Below, piece after piece: positions 32,294 to 40,997 of a stretch of DNA of 64,000 bases. The notes beneath the pieces were generated by a model that searched no databases, was not told where the DNA came from, and saw only the letters and a program-made list of their open reading frames with translations. Origin of the DNA: Streptomyces puniciscabiei (lineage in GTDB: Bacteria > Actinomycetota > Actinomycetes > Streptomycetales > Streptomycetaceae). A program made the translations under genes and the position numbers. The stretch is from the NCBI RefSeq assembly GCF_006715785.1, contig NZ_VFNX01000002.1, positions 744,001 through 808,000 of the forward strand, in the 5' to 3' direction. Every line of letters starts with the position of its first letter. The stretch's first letter is position 1.

Positions 32294-33154
32294 TCACCGG
32301 GCCAGCCGGCCGAGCAGTGAGGAGGCCGCCGCGATGCCGAGCGCGGAGGCCACCGCGAGGACGGCGAAGTCGGTGCCGAGGTGCGCGGGCGTGCCGAGCA
32401 GCAGGCCGCGCAGGGCGTCGACCTGATAGCTCAGCGGGTTCACCGTGCTGACGGCCTGCAGCCAGCCCGGCATCACCGAGACGGGGTACAGGGCGTTGGA
32501 GCCGAAGAACAACGGCATCGTGATCGCCTGCCCGAAGCCCATCAGCCGGTCGCGGCTGAGCACGATGCCGGCGATGGTCATCGACAGGCAGGAGAAGAAC
32601 GCGGAGGCGAGGACCACGGCGAGGGCGACGCCGAGCAGCTTCAGCGGGTTCCAGGTCAGGGCGACACCGAGCAGGGCGGCGATGACGATCACGACGATCG
32701 CCTGGATCAGCGACTTCACCCCGGCGGCGAACGCCTTGCCGGTGATCAGTGCCGAACGCGGGGTCGGGGTGACGAGGAGCTTGTTCAGGATGCCCGCGTC
32801 GCGCTCCCAGATGATCTGGATGCCGTAGAAGATCGCGATGAACATCGCCGACTGGGCGATGATGCCGGGCGCCATGAAGTCGATGTACGGGACGCCGCCG
32901 GTGGGTATCGCCCGGATCCGGGTGAAGGTCTGACCGAAGATCAGCAGCCACAGGGCGGGCTGGACCGCGCGGGTGTACAGCTCGGTACGGTCGTGCCGCA
33001 GCTTCTGCAGCTCGACGGCGCACATGGCGACGACCCGGGCGGGCAGCAGCCGCCAGCCGGCGCGCGGCACGGGCGGGCGGAGCAGCAGGGCGGTGTCGCT
33101 GCCGGGCGTGCGGTCAGCCGACGCGGCGCGCGGTGCGGCGGGTGCTGCGGACAT
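32294..33154 (-). CDS. ABC-2 type transporter permease (DrrB-like)
   Basis: A 286-residue membrane protein with six hydrophobic segments. FMAPGIIAQSAMFIAIFYGIQIIWERDAGILNKLLVTPTPR is the typical ABC-2 permease signature, and PLFFGSNALYPVSVMPGWLQAV the conserved element before the last helix. It pairs with the ATPase encoded immediately upstream to export drugs, lipids or polymers, as DrrAB does for daunorubicin. Its GTG/ATG-proximal region overlaps the end of the ATPase gene by 41 bases, so translation is coupled. Confidence 0.9.
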   Translation of the reverse strand: MSAAPAAPRAASADRTPGSDTALLLRPPVPRAGWRLLPARVVAMCAVELQKLRHDRTELYTRAVQPALWLLIFGQTFTRIRAIPTGGVPYIDFMAPGIIAQSAMFIAIFYGIQIIWERDAGILNKLLVTPTPRSALITGKAFAAGVKSLIQAIVVIVIAALLGVALTWNPLKLLGVALAVVLASAFFSCLSMTIAGIVLSRDRLMGFGQAITMPLFFGSNALYPVSVMPGWLQAVSTVNPLSYQVDALRGLLLGTPAHLGTDFAVLAVASALGIAAASSLLGRLAR

Positions 33155-34721
33155 CGCGGAAACCTCCTCCGGAGTGGTCGTCGAGGCCGCTGCCGGCGAC
33201 GTCGCGGAAGACGTCCTCCAGCGTGGGCAGAGTGTCGGTGCCCTGGCGTTCGGCGAGGTCGCGGCGCAGCTCGGCCGGGGTGCCGAGGGCGCGGAGGCGG
33301 CCGCGGTGCATCAGGCCGACGCGGTCGCAGTACTGGTCGGCCTCGTCCATGTAGTGGGTGGTGACGAGGACGGTCATGCCGGTGGCCGCGCGGACGGCGT
33401 TGATGTGCTCCCAGACGCCGGTACGGGCGATGGGGTCGAGTCCGATGGTCGGCTCGTCGAGGATCAGCAGCCTGGGCGCGCTGACCAGCGCCTGGGCCAG
33501 CTCCAGGCGACGGACCATGCCGCCGGAGTAGGTCCCGGCGAGCCGGTCGGCGGCGTCCGTGAGCCCGACGGCGGTCAGCGCCTGGCCGACCCGTTCGGCA
33601 CGCTCGCGGCGGGGCACGTCGAAGACCCGGGCGAACAGGGCCACGTTCTCCCGGCCGGTGAGCCCGCTGTCGGCGGACAGCTGCTGCGGGACGTAGCCGA
33701 GCAGCCGGCGCACCGCCATCCGCTCCTTCGCCGCGTCGTGCCCGAACACACCGACCATGCCGGCCGGGACCGGCAGGAGGGTGGTGATGCAGCGGATGGC
33801 GGTGGTCTTCCCGGCCCCGTTGGGACCGAGCAGCCCGAACACCTCCCCCTCCCGAACGGCCAGGTCGAGCCCGTCGACGGCAAGCGTGTCACCGAAGGCG
33901 TAGGCGAGCCGGGTACAGCTGACGGCATCGGCGACCGGGGTGCCGGTGGGCCCGGTGCGCGCGACTTCGGCGGCTGCATCGACGCCAGGGGCGGCCTCGG
34001 GTTGCGCGACTTCGGCGGCTGCATCGACGGCGTCGGTGACCGGGGCGGGGGCGGCTGCGGGACGCGCGGCTTCGGTCGGTGGGGCAGTGGCGGCGGATCC
34101 GGTGGCCGCCTCGCCGGTTCCGGCGGAGCCGGTGGCTGCCCCGGGGCCTTCGGTGGACCGGCCAGGGGCCGCACCGACGCCGCCGACTGCGGCAGGTACG
34201 TCGACGGGGGCGGGGGTGGCTGCGGGACGCGCGGCTTCGGTCGGTGGGGCAGTGGCGGCGGATCCGGAGGCCGCCTCGCCGGTTCCGGCGGAGCCGGTGG
34301 CTGTTCCGGGGGCGTCGGTGGACCGGCCAGGGGCCGCACCGACGCCGCCGACTGCGGCAGGTACGTCGACGGGGGCGGGGGTGGCTGCGGGACGCGCCGC
34401 TTCGGCCGGTGGGGCAGTGGCGGCGGATCCGGAGGCCGCCTCGCCGGTTCCGGCGGAGCCGGTGGCTGCCCCGGGGCCTTCGGTGGACCGGCCAGGGGCC
34501 GCACCGACGCCGCCGACTGCGGCAGGTACGTCCGGGGTGTTCGCGGCGTCACCAGTGGTGCCGGTGGTGTCCACCCCATCGCCGGGGCTGTCGGCGGTCT
34601 CCACATCGCCAGGGGCGTCACTGGTGCCGACGGCGGCTACCGGGGCGGCAGCGGTGCCGGCGTCGCCGCGGCTGTCCGTGGGGCCGGCGTCGTCGGGGGT
34701 GTCCGTGCTGTCCCTCGTCAT
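33114..34721 (-). CDS. ABC transporter ATPase (DrrA-like) with repetitive N-terminal extension
   Basis: A 535-residue protein, about 200 residues longer than usual. The ABC domain begins near residue 265: Walker A GPNGAGKTT at about 299-307, Q-loop YVPQQ, signature YSGGMVRRLEL, Walker B LLILDEPTIGLD and switch VTTHYMDEAD. The front is Ala/Pro/Gly-rich and contains three almost identical 55-residue repeats (residues 64-118, 119-173, 174-228). Codon third positions there are G/C-rich, so translation is plausible, though a downstream start cannot be excluded. It energises the permease at 32294-33154. Confidence 0.88.
   Translation of the reverse strand: MTRDSTDTPDDAGPTDSRGDAGTAAAPVAAVGTSDAPGDVETADSPGDGVDTTGTTGDAANTPDVPAAVGGVGAAPGRSTEGPGAATGSAGTGEAASGSAATAPPAEAARPAATPAPVDVPAAVGGVGAAPGRSTDAPGTATGSAGTGEAASGSAATAPPTEAARPAATPAPVDVPAAVGGVGAAPGRSTEGPGAATGSAGTGEAATGSAATAPPTEAARPAAAPAPVTDAVDAAAEVAQPEAAPGVDAAAEVARTGPTGTPVADAVSCTRLAYAFGDTLAVDGLDLAVREGEVFGLLGPNGAGKTTAIRCITTLLPVPAGMVGVFGHDAAKERMAVRRLLGYVPQQLSADSGLTGRENVALFARVFDVPRRERAERVGQALTAVGLTDAADRLAGTYSGGMVRRLELAQALVSAPRLLILDEPTIGLDPIARTGVWEHINAVRAATGMTVLVTTHYMDEADQYCDRVGLMHRGRLRALGTPAELRRDLAERQGTDTLPTLEDVFRDVAGSGLDDHSGGGFRDVRSTRRTARRVG
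34038..34532. repeat. Three tandem 165-base repeats inside the ABC ATPase gene
   Basis: Units 34532-34368, 34367-34203 and 34202-34038 (minus-strand order) each encode a 55-residue block starting DVPAAVGGVGAAPGRST. They differ at only a few codons (for example EGPGAAT/DAPGTAT). The unit is an exact multiple of three, so copy-number changes would keep the frame. Confidence 0.9.
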
Positions 34722-34757
34722 GGGTTCTGGACCTCCGTCATGATCGTCGGCCTCCCG

Positions 34758-35243
34758 TCATGCTTCCTCGGCCTCCTCGTGCAGGCCGGCCGCCAGCCTG
34801 CGCAGCGCGGGCAGGGCCGCCCGCAGGGCCTCCCGATCGGTGTCGTCGAGGCGGGACACGTGAAGGCCGACGAGTTCGGCCCGGCGTCGCCTCCAGTCGC
34901 CGAGCCGTTCCTCGGCGGGCGCGGTCAGCCGCAGCCGGGCCGCGCGCCGGTCGGCGGGGTCGGTCTCGCGCAGCAGGTGTCCGCCCCGGACGAGCTGGTT
35001 GACCAGGGTCGACACGGAGTTGCCCGCCAGGTGCAGGGCCTTCGCCGCGTCCGAGACGCCGATGCCGGGGCGGGACTCGACCAGCCGGAGCAGTTCCACC
35101 TCGGCACCGCGCAGCCGGGGCCCGTTGAGCTCGCCGCGCAGCCGCCGCCGGATCAGCCGTTGGATGCGCACCAGCGCGTCCGCCAGTTCCTCCGGGAAGG
35201 TGTCGGACTCCGTTGTCGCTCGCCGCGACGCCTCGGTCTCCAT
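34758..35243 (-). CDS. MarR-family regulator of the ABC exporter operon
   Basis: A 161-residue MarR protein. The winged helix reads AEVELLRLVESRPGIGVSDAAKALHLAGNSVSTLVNQLVRGGHLLRETDPADRRAARLRLT in order, with the DxRxxR wing intact (split here only by description). It is the first gene of the operon with the ATPase 36 bases downstream and the permease. An excellent 10-3-10 inverted repeat lies 8 bases upstream of ATG 35243, so it probably represses its own operon and releases it on binding an exported compound. Confidence 0.9.
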   Translation of the reverse strand: METEASRRATTESDTFPEELADALVRIQRLIRRRLRGELNGPRLRGAEVELLRLVESRPGIGVSDAAKALHLAGNSVSTLVNQLVRGGHLLRETDPADRRAARLRLTAPAEERLGDWRRRRAELVGLHVSRLDDTDREALRAALPALRRLAAGLHEEAEEA

Positions 35244-35251
35244 GCCAGAAG

Positions 35252-35274
35252 ATTATCTCTGCTACAGAGGTAAT
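35252..35274. promoter_or_regulatory. Probable MarR operator
   Basis: ATTATCTCTG (35252-35261), CTA, CAGAGGTAAT (35265-35274): a 10-base inverted repeat with one mismatch and a 3-base spacer. It lies immediately upstream of the MarR start codon in an otherwise GC-rich region. Length and symmetry match known MarR-type operators. Confidence 0.7.
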
Positions 35275-35338
35275 GCCCGGCCAAGTGAGGCCAAGGGCAG
35301 GGCAAAGGGATCTGATCGCATCCTATTTGTACTTAATT

Positions 35339-35364
35339 GTTTTGTGATGTCCGAGAGCGGGAAA
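35339..35364 (+). promoter_or_regulatory. SigB/F-type promoter candidate of the first sigma factor gene
   Basis: GTTT (35339-35342), a 16-base spacer and GGGAAA (35359-35364) resemble the GTTT / GGGTAT form used by SigB-class sigma factors. The same arrangement (GTTT-N14-GGGGCA) lies at the matching place before the second sigma factor gene. Transcription would begin near 35371, just before the shared 18-base element. This suggests autoregulation or cross-regulation. Confidence 0.45.
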
Positions 35365-35374
35365 AGGACGAACA

Positions 35375-35392
35375 GTGCTTCGGACCGGAGGC
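35375..35392 (+). promoter_or_regulatory. 18-base leader element shared by both sigma-factor genes (copy 1)
   Basis: GTGCTTCGGACCGGAGGC at 35375-35392 recurs exactly, on the minus strand, at 57915-57898. It begins 10 bases after the -10 candidate (11 in copy 2). A second shared box, TCCCCCTTTC (35431-35440), lies 38 bases further on. Confidence 0.75.
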
Positions 35393-35473
35393 ACGTCCGT
35401 GGGAGGCGGCTCTTTGCCGCACGCCCCGCTTCCCCCTTTCCCGGTCCGAGCGCGCCTCCCACGGTGTCTGTAG
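35375..35473 (+). CDS. Possible upstream leader ORF (32 codons) of the first sigma factor gene
   Basis: Starting at GTG 35375, which follows AAAGGA by about 7 bases, 32 codons run to TAG 35471-35473, 30 bases before the sigma factor ATG. The peptide begins VLRTGG and contains LPPFPVR. The second sigma factor gene has a 31-codon counterpart that also begins VLRTGG. After the first six codons the peptides barely match, so the shared sequence may act as DNA or RNA rather than protein. Confidence 0.35.
   Translation: MLRTGGTSVGGGSLPHAPLPPFPVRARLPRCL
35380..35464 (+). promoter_or_regulatory. Two crossing helices (possible pseudoknot) in the sigma factor leader
   Basis: TCGGACCGG (35380-35388) is complementary to CCGGTCCGA (35441-35449), and CCGTGGGAGGCG (35397-35408) to CGCCTCCCACGG (35453-35464). 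The order A-B-A'-B' means the helices either form a pseudoknot or exclude one another. The first helix uses the shared 18-base element. The second helix ends 39 bases before the ATG. Confidence 0.5.
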
Positions 35474-35503
35474 ATCCAGCACCTGCTGAGAGAGGTGCGC
35501 ACC

Positions 35504-36295
35504 ATGCGTGTCACCGGCAGTACCACCTCCCATCCCCACGACGACGCCCCCGACACGGCGGAGTCCTTCGAGCGGCTCGCGACGCTGCCCGACGGCCCCG
35601 AGCGGCGGGCGTTGCGTGATGAACTGGTCCAGCTGTGGCTGCCCATGGCCGAGCGGATCGCCGTGCGGTTCCGTGGCCGCGGGGAGACGCTGGAGGACCT
35701 GTACCAGGTGGCCGCCCTCGGCCTGGTGAAGGCCGTCGACCACTACGATCCCGGGCGGGGCCGCGCCTTCGAGGCGTACGCCGTGCCCACCATCACCGGT
35801 GAGATCAAGCGCCACTTCCGCGACCACATGTGGACGCTGCACGTGCCGCGCCGGGTGCAGGACCTGCGCAACCGGGTCCGCGCCGCCGGCAAGGAACTGG
35901 CCCAGAGCACTTCGGGGCGCCCGCCCACCGTGGCGGAGATCGCCGCCCACACCCGGCTCACCGAGGACGAGGTGCGCACCGGCATGGAAGCGCTCGAGTG
36001 CTTCTCCGCGCTGTCCCTGGACGCCGAGGTGGCCGGCACCGACGGCTACGCGCTCGGGGACTCCCTGGGCGGCCTCGACCCCGGATACGAGCTCGTGATC
36101 GACCGCACCGCCGTCCGGCCCTGTCTGGAGGCACTGCCCGAACGCGAGCGCATCATCCTCTACCTGCGGTTCTTCCGTGGGATGACGCAGAGCCGGATCG
36201 CCCAGCAGCTGGGCATCTCACAGATGCACGTCTCACGGCTGCTCAGCAGCTGCTTCGACCGGCTGCGCGAGGAACTGCTCGCCGAGGTCCGCTGA
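35504..36295 (+). CDS. RNA polymerase sigma factor, SigB/SigF/SigG family
   Basis: A 263-residue group 3 sigma factor for stress or development. Region 2 shows LWLPMAERIAVRFRGRGETLEDLYQVAALGLVKAVDHYDP; region 3 follows at PPTVAEIAAHTRLTEDEV; region 4 has the helix-turn-helix MTQSRIAQQLGISQMHVSRLLS. The typical SigB N-terminus is short and unstructured. ATG 35504 has GAGAGG 8 bases upstream. It is closely similar to the gene at 56891-57745 (both contain HDDAPDTA near the start), making them paralogues that also share leader elements. No anti-sigma gene adjoins it. Confidence 0.93.
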   Translation: MRVTGSTTSHPHDDAPDTAESFERLATLPDGPERRALRDELVQLWLPMAERIAVRFRGRGETLEDLYQVAALGLVKAVDHYDPGRGRAFEAYAVPTITGEIKRHFRDHMWTLHVPRRVQDLRNRVRAAGKELAQSTSGRPPTVAEIAAHTRLTEDEVRTGMEALECFSALSLDAEVAGTDGYALGDSLGGLDPGYELVIDRTAVRPCLEALPERERIILYLRFFRGMTQSRIAQQLGISQMHVSRLLSSCFDRLREELLAEVR

Positions 36296-36302
36296 GCCCG
36301 CA

Positions 36303-36326
36303 GAGGCCTCACTCCTGCGAGGCCTC
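36303..36326. terminator. Bidirectional terminator between the sigma factor and ANTAR genes
   Basis: GAGGCCTC occurs at 36303-36310 and 36319-36326 with an 8-base loop; the two copies pair with each other. It lies between convergent genes and overlaps the last codons of the ANTAR gene. Confidence 0.55.
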
Positions 36327-36623
36327 GGGCACCTGAGTGGGGCCGTACCGGTCCAGAGCGTCCTCCAGCGCGGTCAGCACATCGGACGGGATCTCGCCGC
36401 GGCGGCCCCAGATGAGGATCAGCTCAGCGATGTTGCGCAGCTTGATGTTGGTGTGCTGGGAGACCTCCCTCAGTACTTCCCAGCCCTCGTCCGGCGTCAC
36501 CCTGCCCAGGGCCACCACCATCCCGATCGCCTGGTCGACGACCGCGTGGGAGATCACGGCCTCCTTCATCTGGTCGACCTCGGCCTGCAACTCGGAGATC
36601 CGCTCGGACTCGCTCGCGCCCAT
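36309..36623 (-). CDS. ANTAR-domain protein
   Basis: A 104-residue protein. A short coiled-coil start (SERISELQAEVDQMKEAV) leads into an ANTAR RNA-binding domain: VDQAIGMVVALGRVTPDEGWEVLREVSQHTNIKLRNIAELIL. ANTAR domains bind paired RNA hairpins to prevent transcription termination. There is no GAF or receiver domain, so the sensing partner must be separate. ATG 36623; the open frame extends 12 codons upstream. Its RNA target is unknown. Confidence 0.85.
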   Translation of the reverse strand: MGASESERISELQAEVDQMKEAVISHAVVDQAIGMVVALGRVTPDEGWEVLREVSQHTNIKLRNIAELILIWGRRGEIPSDVLTALEDALDRYGPTQVPEASQE

Positions 36624-36642
36624 GCCCCCATCGTGCTCGCCT

Positions 36643-36668
36643 GCCTGGACCGGTGCCACCGCGGGTAC
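36643..36668 (+). promoter_or_regulatory. SigB-type promoter candidate of the VOC gene
   Basis: GCCT (36643-36646), 16 bases, GGGTAC (36663-36668) fits GNNT-N14-16-GGGTAC/T. The start would lie near 36675, giving a leader of about 77 bases. A sigma factor gene of the right class is 350 bases away. Confidence 0.4.
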
Positions 36669-36751
36669 TCGACAGGCAGCCCACCCGCTTCCGGTTGGAC
36701 ACTGGTGCGAGAGCGGTGGCCGCCCGGCCCCGAGAGCAGGACGCGACTGAC

Positions 36752-37561
36752 ATGAACGACAACGCCCCCGTCAGTGGTGGACCGCGGAAACGAGACGTCG
36801 TCTCCACGCACTCCGTCTTCGGTGCCCCGTGCTGGGTCAGCCTGACCAGCCGTGACCTCGAGGCCACCCAGGACTTCTACTCGGCCGTCCTGGGCTGGCG
36901 CTGGCGCGGCGCCGAACTCGGCGAGCACTTCCGTATCGCCCTGGCGGACGGGGTGCCGGTGGCCGGGATCGCCGCCGTGGCGGCCATGTGGCAGATGGCC
37001 GTGGCCTGGACGCCGTACTTCGCGGTTCCGGACGCCGATGTGGCCGTGGCCCGGGCCCGGGAGCGCGGGGGTACGGCCGCCGTCGGGCCGCTGTCCTTCC
37101 CGCCCGGCCGGGCGGCCCTGCTCGCCGACCGGGACGGGGCCACCTTCGGGATCTGGCAGGGGGAACTGGTCGGCAACTGGGAGGCCTGGCGGCGGGCGTC
37201 ACCGACCTTCATCCGGCTGCACACCCGCAACGCCTTCGACTCGGCGATCTTCTACGGCGAGATCCTCGACTGGGCGACAGGGGTGCCGGGCTGCTGCGAG
37301 GTGGAGTACGAGGGCGGCGAGGTGGTGCTGCGCAGCCAGGGCGACGTCGTGGCACGCATCGACTCGGGCGCGGTGGAGGCCGCCCCGGACCCCTCCGTCC
37401 GGCCGCACTGGCAGATCCACTTCGCCGTCGCGGACGTGACCGGCTGCGCCCGGGCGGCGGAGAAGCACGGCGGCAGCGTGCTGAGCGAGGACGAGGACGA
37501 GGCGATCCTCCGCGACGCCGACGGGGCCCAGTTCACCGTCACCTCACGCCGGCTGCGCTGA
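36752..37561 (+). CDS. VOC-family protein with two glyoxalase-like domains
   Basis: A 269-residue protein with two vicinal-oxygen-chelate domains. The first starts at CWVSLTSRDLEATQDFYSAVLGWRWRG, the second at FIRLHTRNAFDSAIFYGEILDWATG. The second ends in GAQFTVTSRRLR. Such proteins include glyoxalase I, dioxygenases and drug-binding resistance proteins; the metal ligands are not all obvious, so no reaction is assigned. ATG 36752, with a likely stress promoter upstream. It converges with glgX at 37562, where the two stop codons abut. Confidence 0.85.
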   Translation: MNDNAPVSGGPRKRDVVSTHSVFGAPCWVSLTSRDLEATQDFYSAVLGWRWRGAELGEHFRIALADGVPVAGIAAVAAMWQMAVAWTPYFAVPDADVAVARARERGGTAAVGPLSFPPGRAALLADRDGATFGIWQGELVGNWEAWRRASPTFIRLHTRNAFDSAIFYGEILDWATGVPGCCEVEYEGGEVVLRSQGDVVARIDSGAVEAAPDPSVRPHWQIHFAVADVTGCARAAEKHGGSVLSEDEDEAILRDADGAQFTVTSRRLR

Positions 37562-39702
<2,141 letters not shown>

Positions 39703-39706
<4 letters not shown>

Positions 39707-40260
39707 CGGCTGCCCTCCAGGGCGTCGTCCACCACAGCGGCCGGCGCGGCGACCTGCGCCGCGAGCGTGTCGTCCACCGCTCCGGCCGGCGCGGCCAGCA
39801 CCGCGACCGGCGCCTCGCGCGGCACCTGGAGCCCCTCCCGCAGCGTCGGCGAGGGGGCGGTCGGCACCAGCGGGACGCGCTGGCCGGCGCGGGCGCGCTG
39901 CGAGAACCAGATGATCTTGCTGCCGGTGTCCGAGGCGCAGCAGCCCCAGCCGTCGCTCATGGCGGCGATGTCCGCGAGGCAGGCCCGCAGGTCCTGATCG
40001 GGGCGCAGGTCCGGGTCGTCGTCGCCGAAGGCGGTGATGAGGTGCTGGCCGTTCCACCACATCTCGATGGAGGTGTGCTTGTCCTTCGCGTGCTCGTCGA
40101 TCGCCCGCAGCAGCAGTTCCGCGCTGCGGCAGACGGGATCCTCGAGGTTCTCGAGGTCCCAGTAGCGGAGGTGGGCGGCCAGGATGCGGCTGACCTGACC
40201 CACCCGTTCCGGGCTGACTTCCACGTCGAGGTGGTAGTAGCAGGGCACTGCGGTCTTCAT
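39703..40260 (-). CDS. RsbW-like ATP-binding protein coupled to glgX
   Basis: A 185-residue protein beginning MKTAVPCYYHLDVEVSPERVGQVSR. Its N-terminal 115 residues show a GHKL ATPase outline (HLRYWDLENLEDPVCRSAELLLRAIDEHA as the helical N-box part; MSDGWGCC and GSKIIWF towards the end), though the N box is degenerate. The C-terminal tail is Ala/Val/Pro-rich. It may act as a signalling switch controlling polysaccharide metabolism, which is inference from location. ATG 40260 follows GAGGAG by 9 bases. Its stop overlaps the glgX start. Confidence 0.75.
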
Positions 40261-40590
40261 CGTCGCTTGCTCCTCACCGGCGAAGCTCTCGCTCCCCTCG
40301 CCCGTCCGGGAGGGATCCCGGATGCCAGTCCGGGAATGGAGTCCCGGACACACAGCGTGAGCGCTGATCGCTTCTGAGTCACCTCCACGGTGACGGTGCT
40401 ACGCCATTCGTGCAACACGAGACCCCGACACACCATCCGTCGTTGAAGATCCAACAAGACGCTGCGTCGTCGTCCGTGCACCATAAGTGAAAGCCTCGAT
40501 CGCCGTAACGGTGCCGTGCCCTCCCGCGCGCGGACACCACCCGACCGTCGGGAACGCGCCCAGTCGAGAGCGTGGAAGGTGAAGAGGGCA
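40261..40590. other. Divergent intergenic region upstream of the glgX and glgE operons (330 bases)
   Basis: No gene is visible. On the glgX side it contains the palindrome doublet described separately. The middle part (40430-40500) is the least GC-rich and probably holds the promoters, but I find no clear -35/-10 pair in either direction. Confidence 0.5.
40305..40349. promoter_or_regulatory. Palindrome doublet upstream of the RsbW-like/glgX operon
   Basis: TCCGGGA-GGGA-TCCCGGA (40305-40322) and GTCCGGGA-ATGGAG-TCCCGGAC (40328-40349) share the arms TCCGGGA/TCCCGGA with 4- and 6-base spacers. They lie 45-90 bases upstream of ATG 40260. Two copies of one palindrome suggest cooperative binding by an unidentified regulator. 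A related palindrome, CCGGAAT-GGG-ATTCCGG, is at 57783-57799 before the second sigma factor gene. Confidence 0.5.
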
Positions 40591-40890
40591 ATGCTGCTAC
40601 CCGCCAAGGCCGAAGTGGCCCGGGCGTTGCGGCGTTACCGGGCGTGGGAGCGCGTCATGCTCGCCTCGCCCCACGACCGCACGGTCCGGGCCACCTTCGA
40701 GGACTCGGGCTACACGCTGTGCGTACTGATGGGCAAACGCTGCGCCCGCGAGGCCGCGGACGCCGCCGAACGCTATCTGCGCACCAATCTGGTCACCTAC
40801 CTGCGCGAGCAGGACGGACGGCCGCGGCCGCACCGATCGGCCAGAAGAGCGCCGCCACCGGAGCGGCGTTCCACGGCGCCAAGCCCCTGA
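40591..40890 (+). CDS. DUF5133 family protein
   Basis: A 99-residue Streptomyces protein of unknown function. MLLPAKAEVARALRRYRAWERVMLASP and YTLCVLMGKRCAREAADAAERYL are the family pattern: helix, small beta hairpin, long helix, with two cysteines at the CVLMGKRC turn. The C-terminal end is Arg/Pro-rich. ATG 40591 has AGAGG upstream; the frame opens earlier at 40516. It precedes glgE on the same strand with a strong hairpin between, so it is either separately terminated or attenuates glgE transcription. Confidence 0.82.
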   Translation: MLLPAKAEVARALRRYRAWERVMLASPHDRTVRATFEDSGYTLCVLMGKRCAREAADAAERYLRTNLVTYLREQDGRPRPHRSARRAPPPERRSTAPSP

Positions 40891-40947
40891 CCTGGCACCG
40901 TACAAGGCGTTCCCCCCGGGGCCGGCGCGAGTCGGCCCCTCTCGGAT

Positions 40948-40978
40948 CGCGAAGCCGGGCCGGGTGCCCGGCTTCGCG
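40948..40978 (+). terminator. Hairpin between DUF5133 and glgE (terminator or attenuator)
   Basis: CGCGAAGCCGGGC (40948-40960) pairs perfectly with GCCCGGCTTCGCG (40966-40978) around a 5-base loop. It ends 6 bases before the GGAGG of glgE. It could terminate DUF5133 transcripts or regulate read-through or translation of glgE. Confidence 0.7.
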
Positions 40979-40997
40979 CACGGCGGAGGTGAGATAC

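Noticed and set aside
34038..34532. Possible CRISPR or intergenic repeat array
   Set aside because: The 165-base units are contiguous, without spacers, and in frame with the ABC ATPase.
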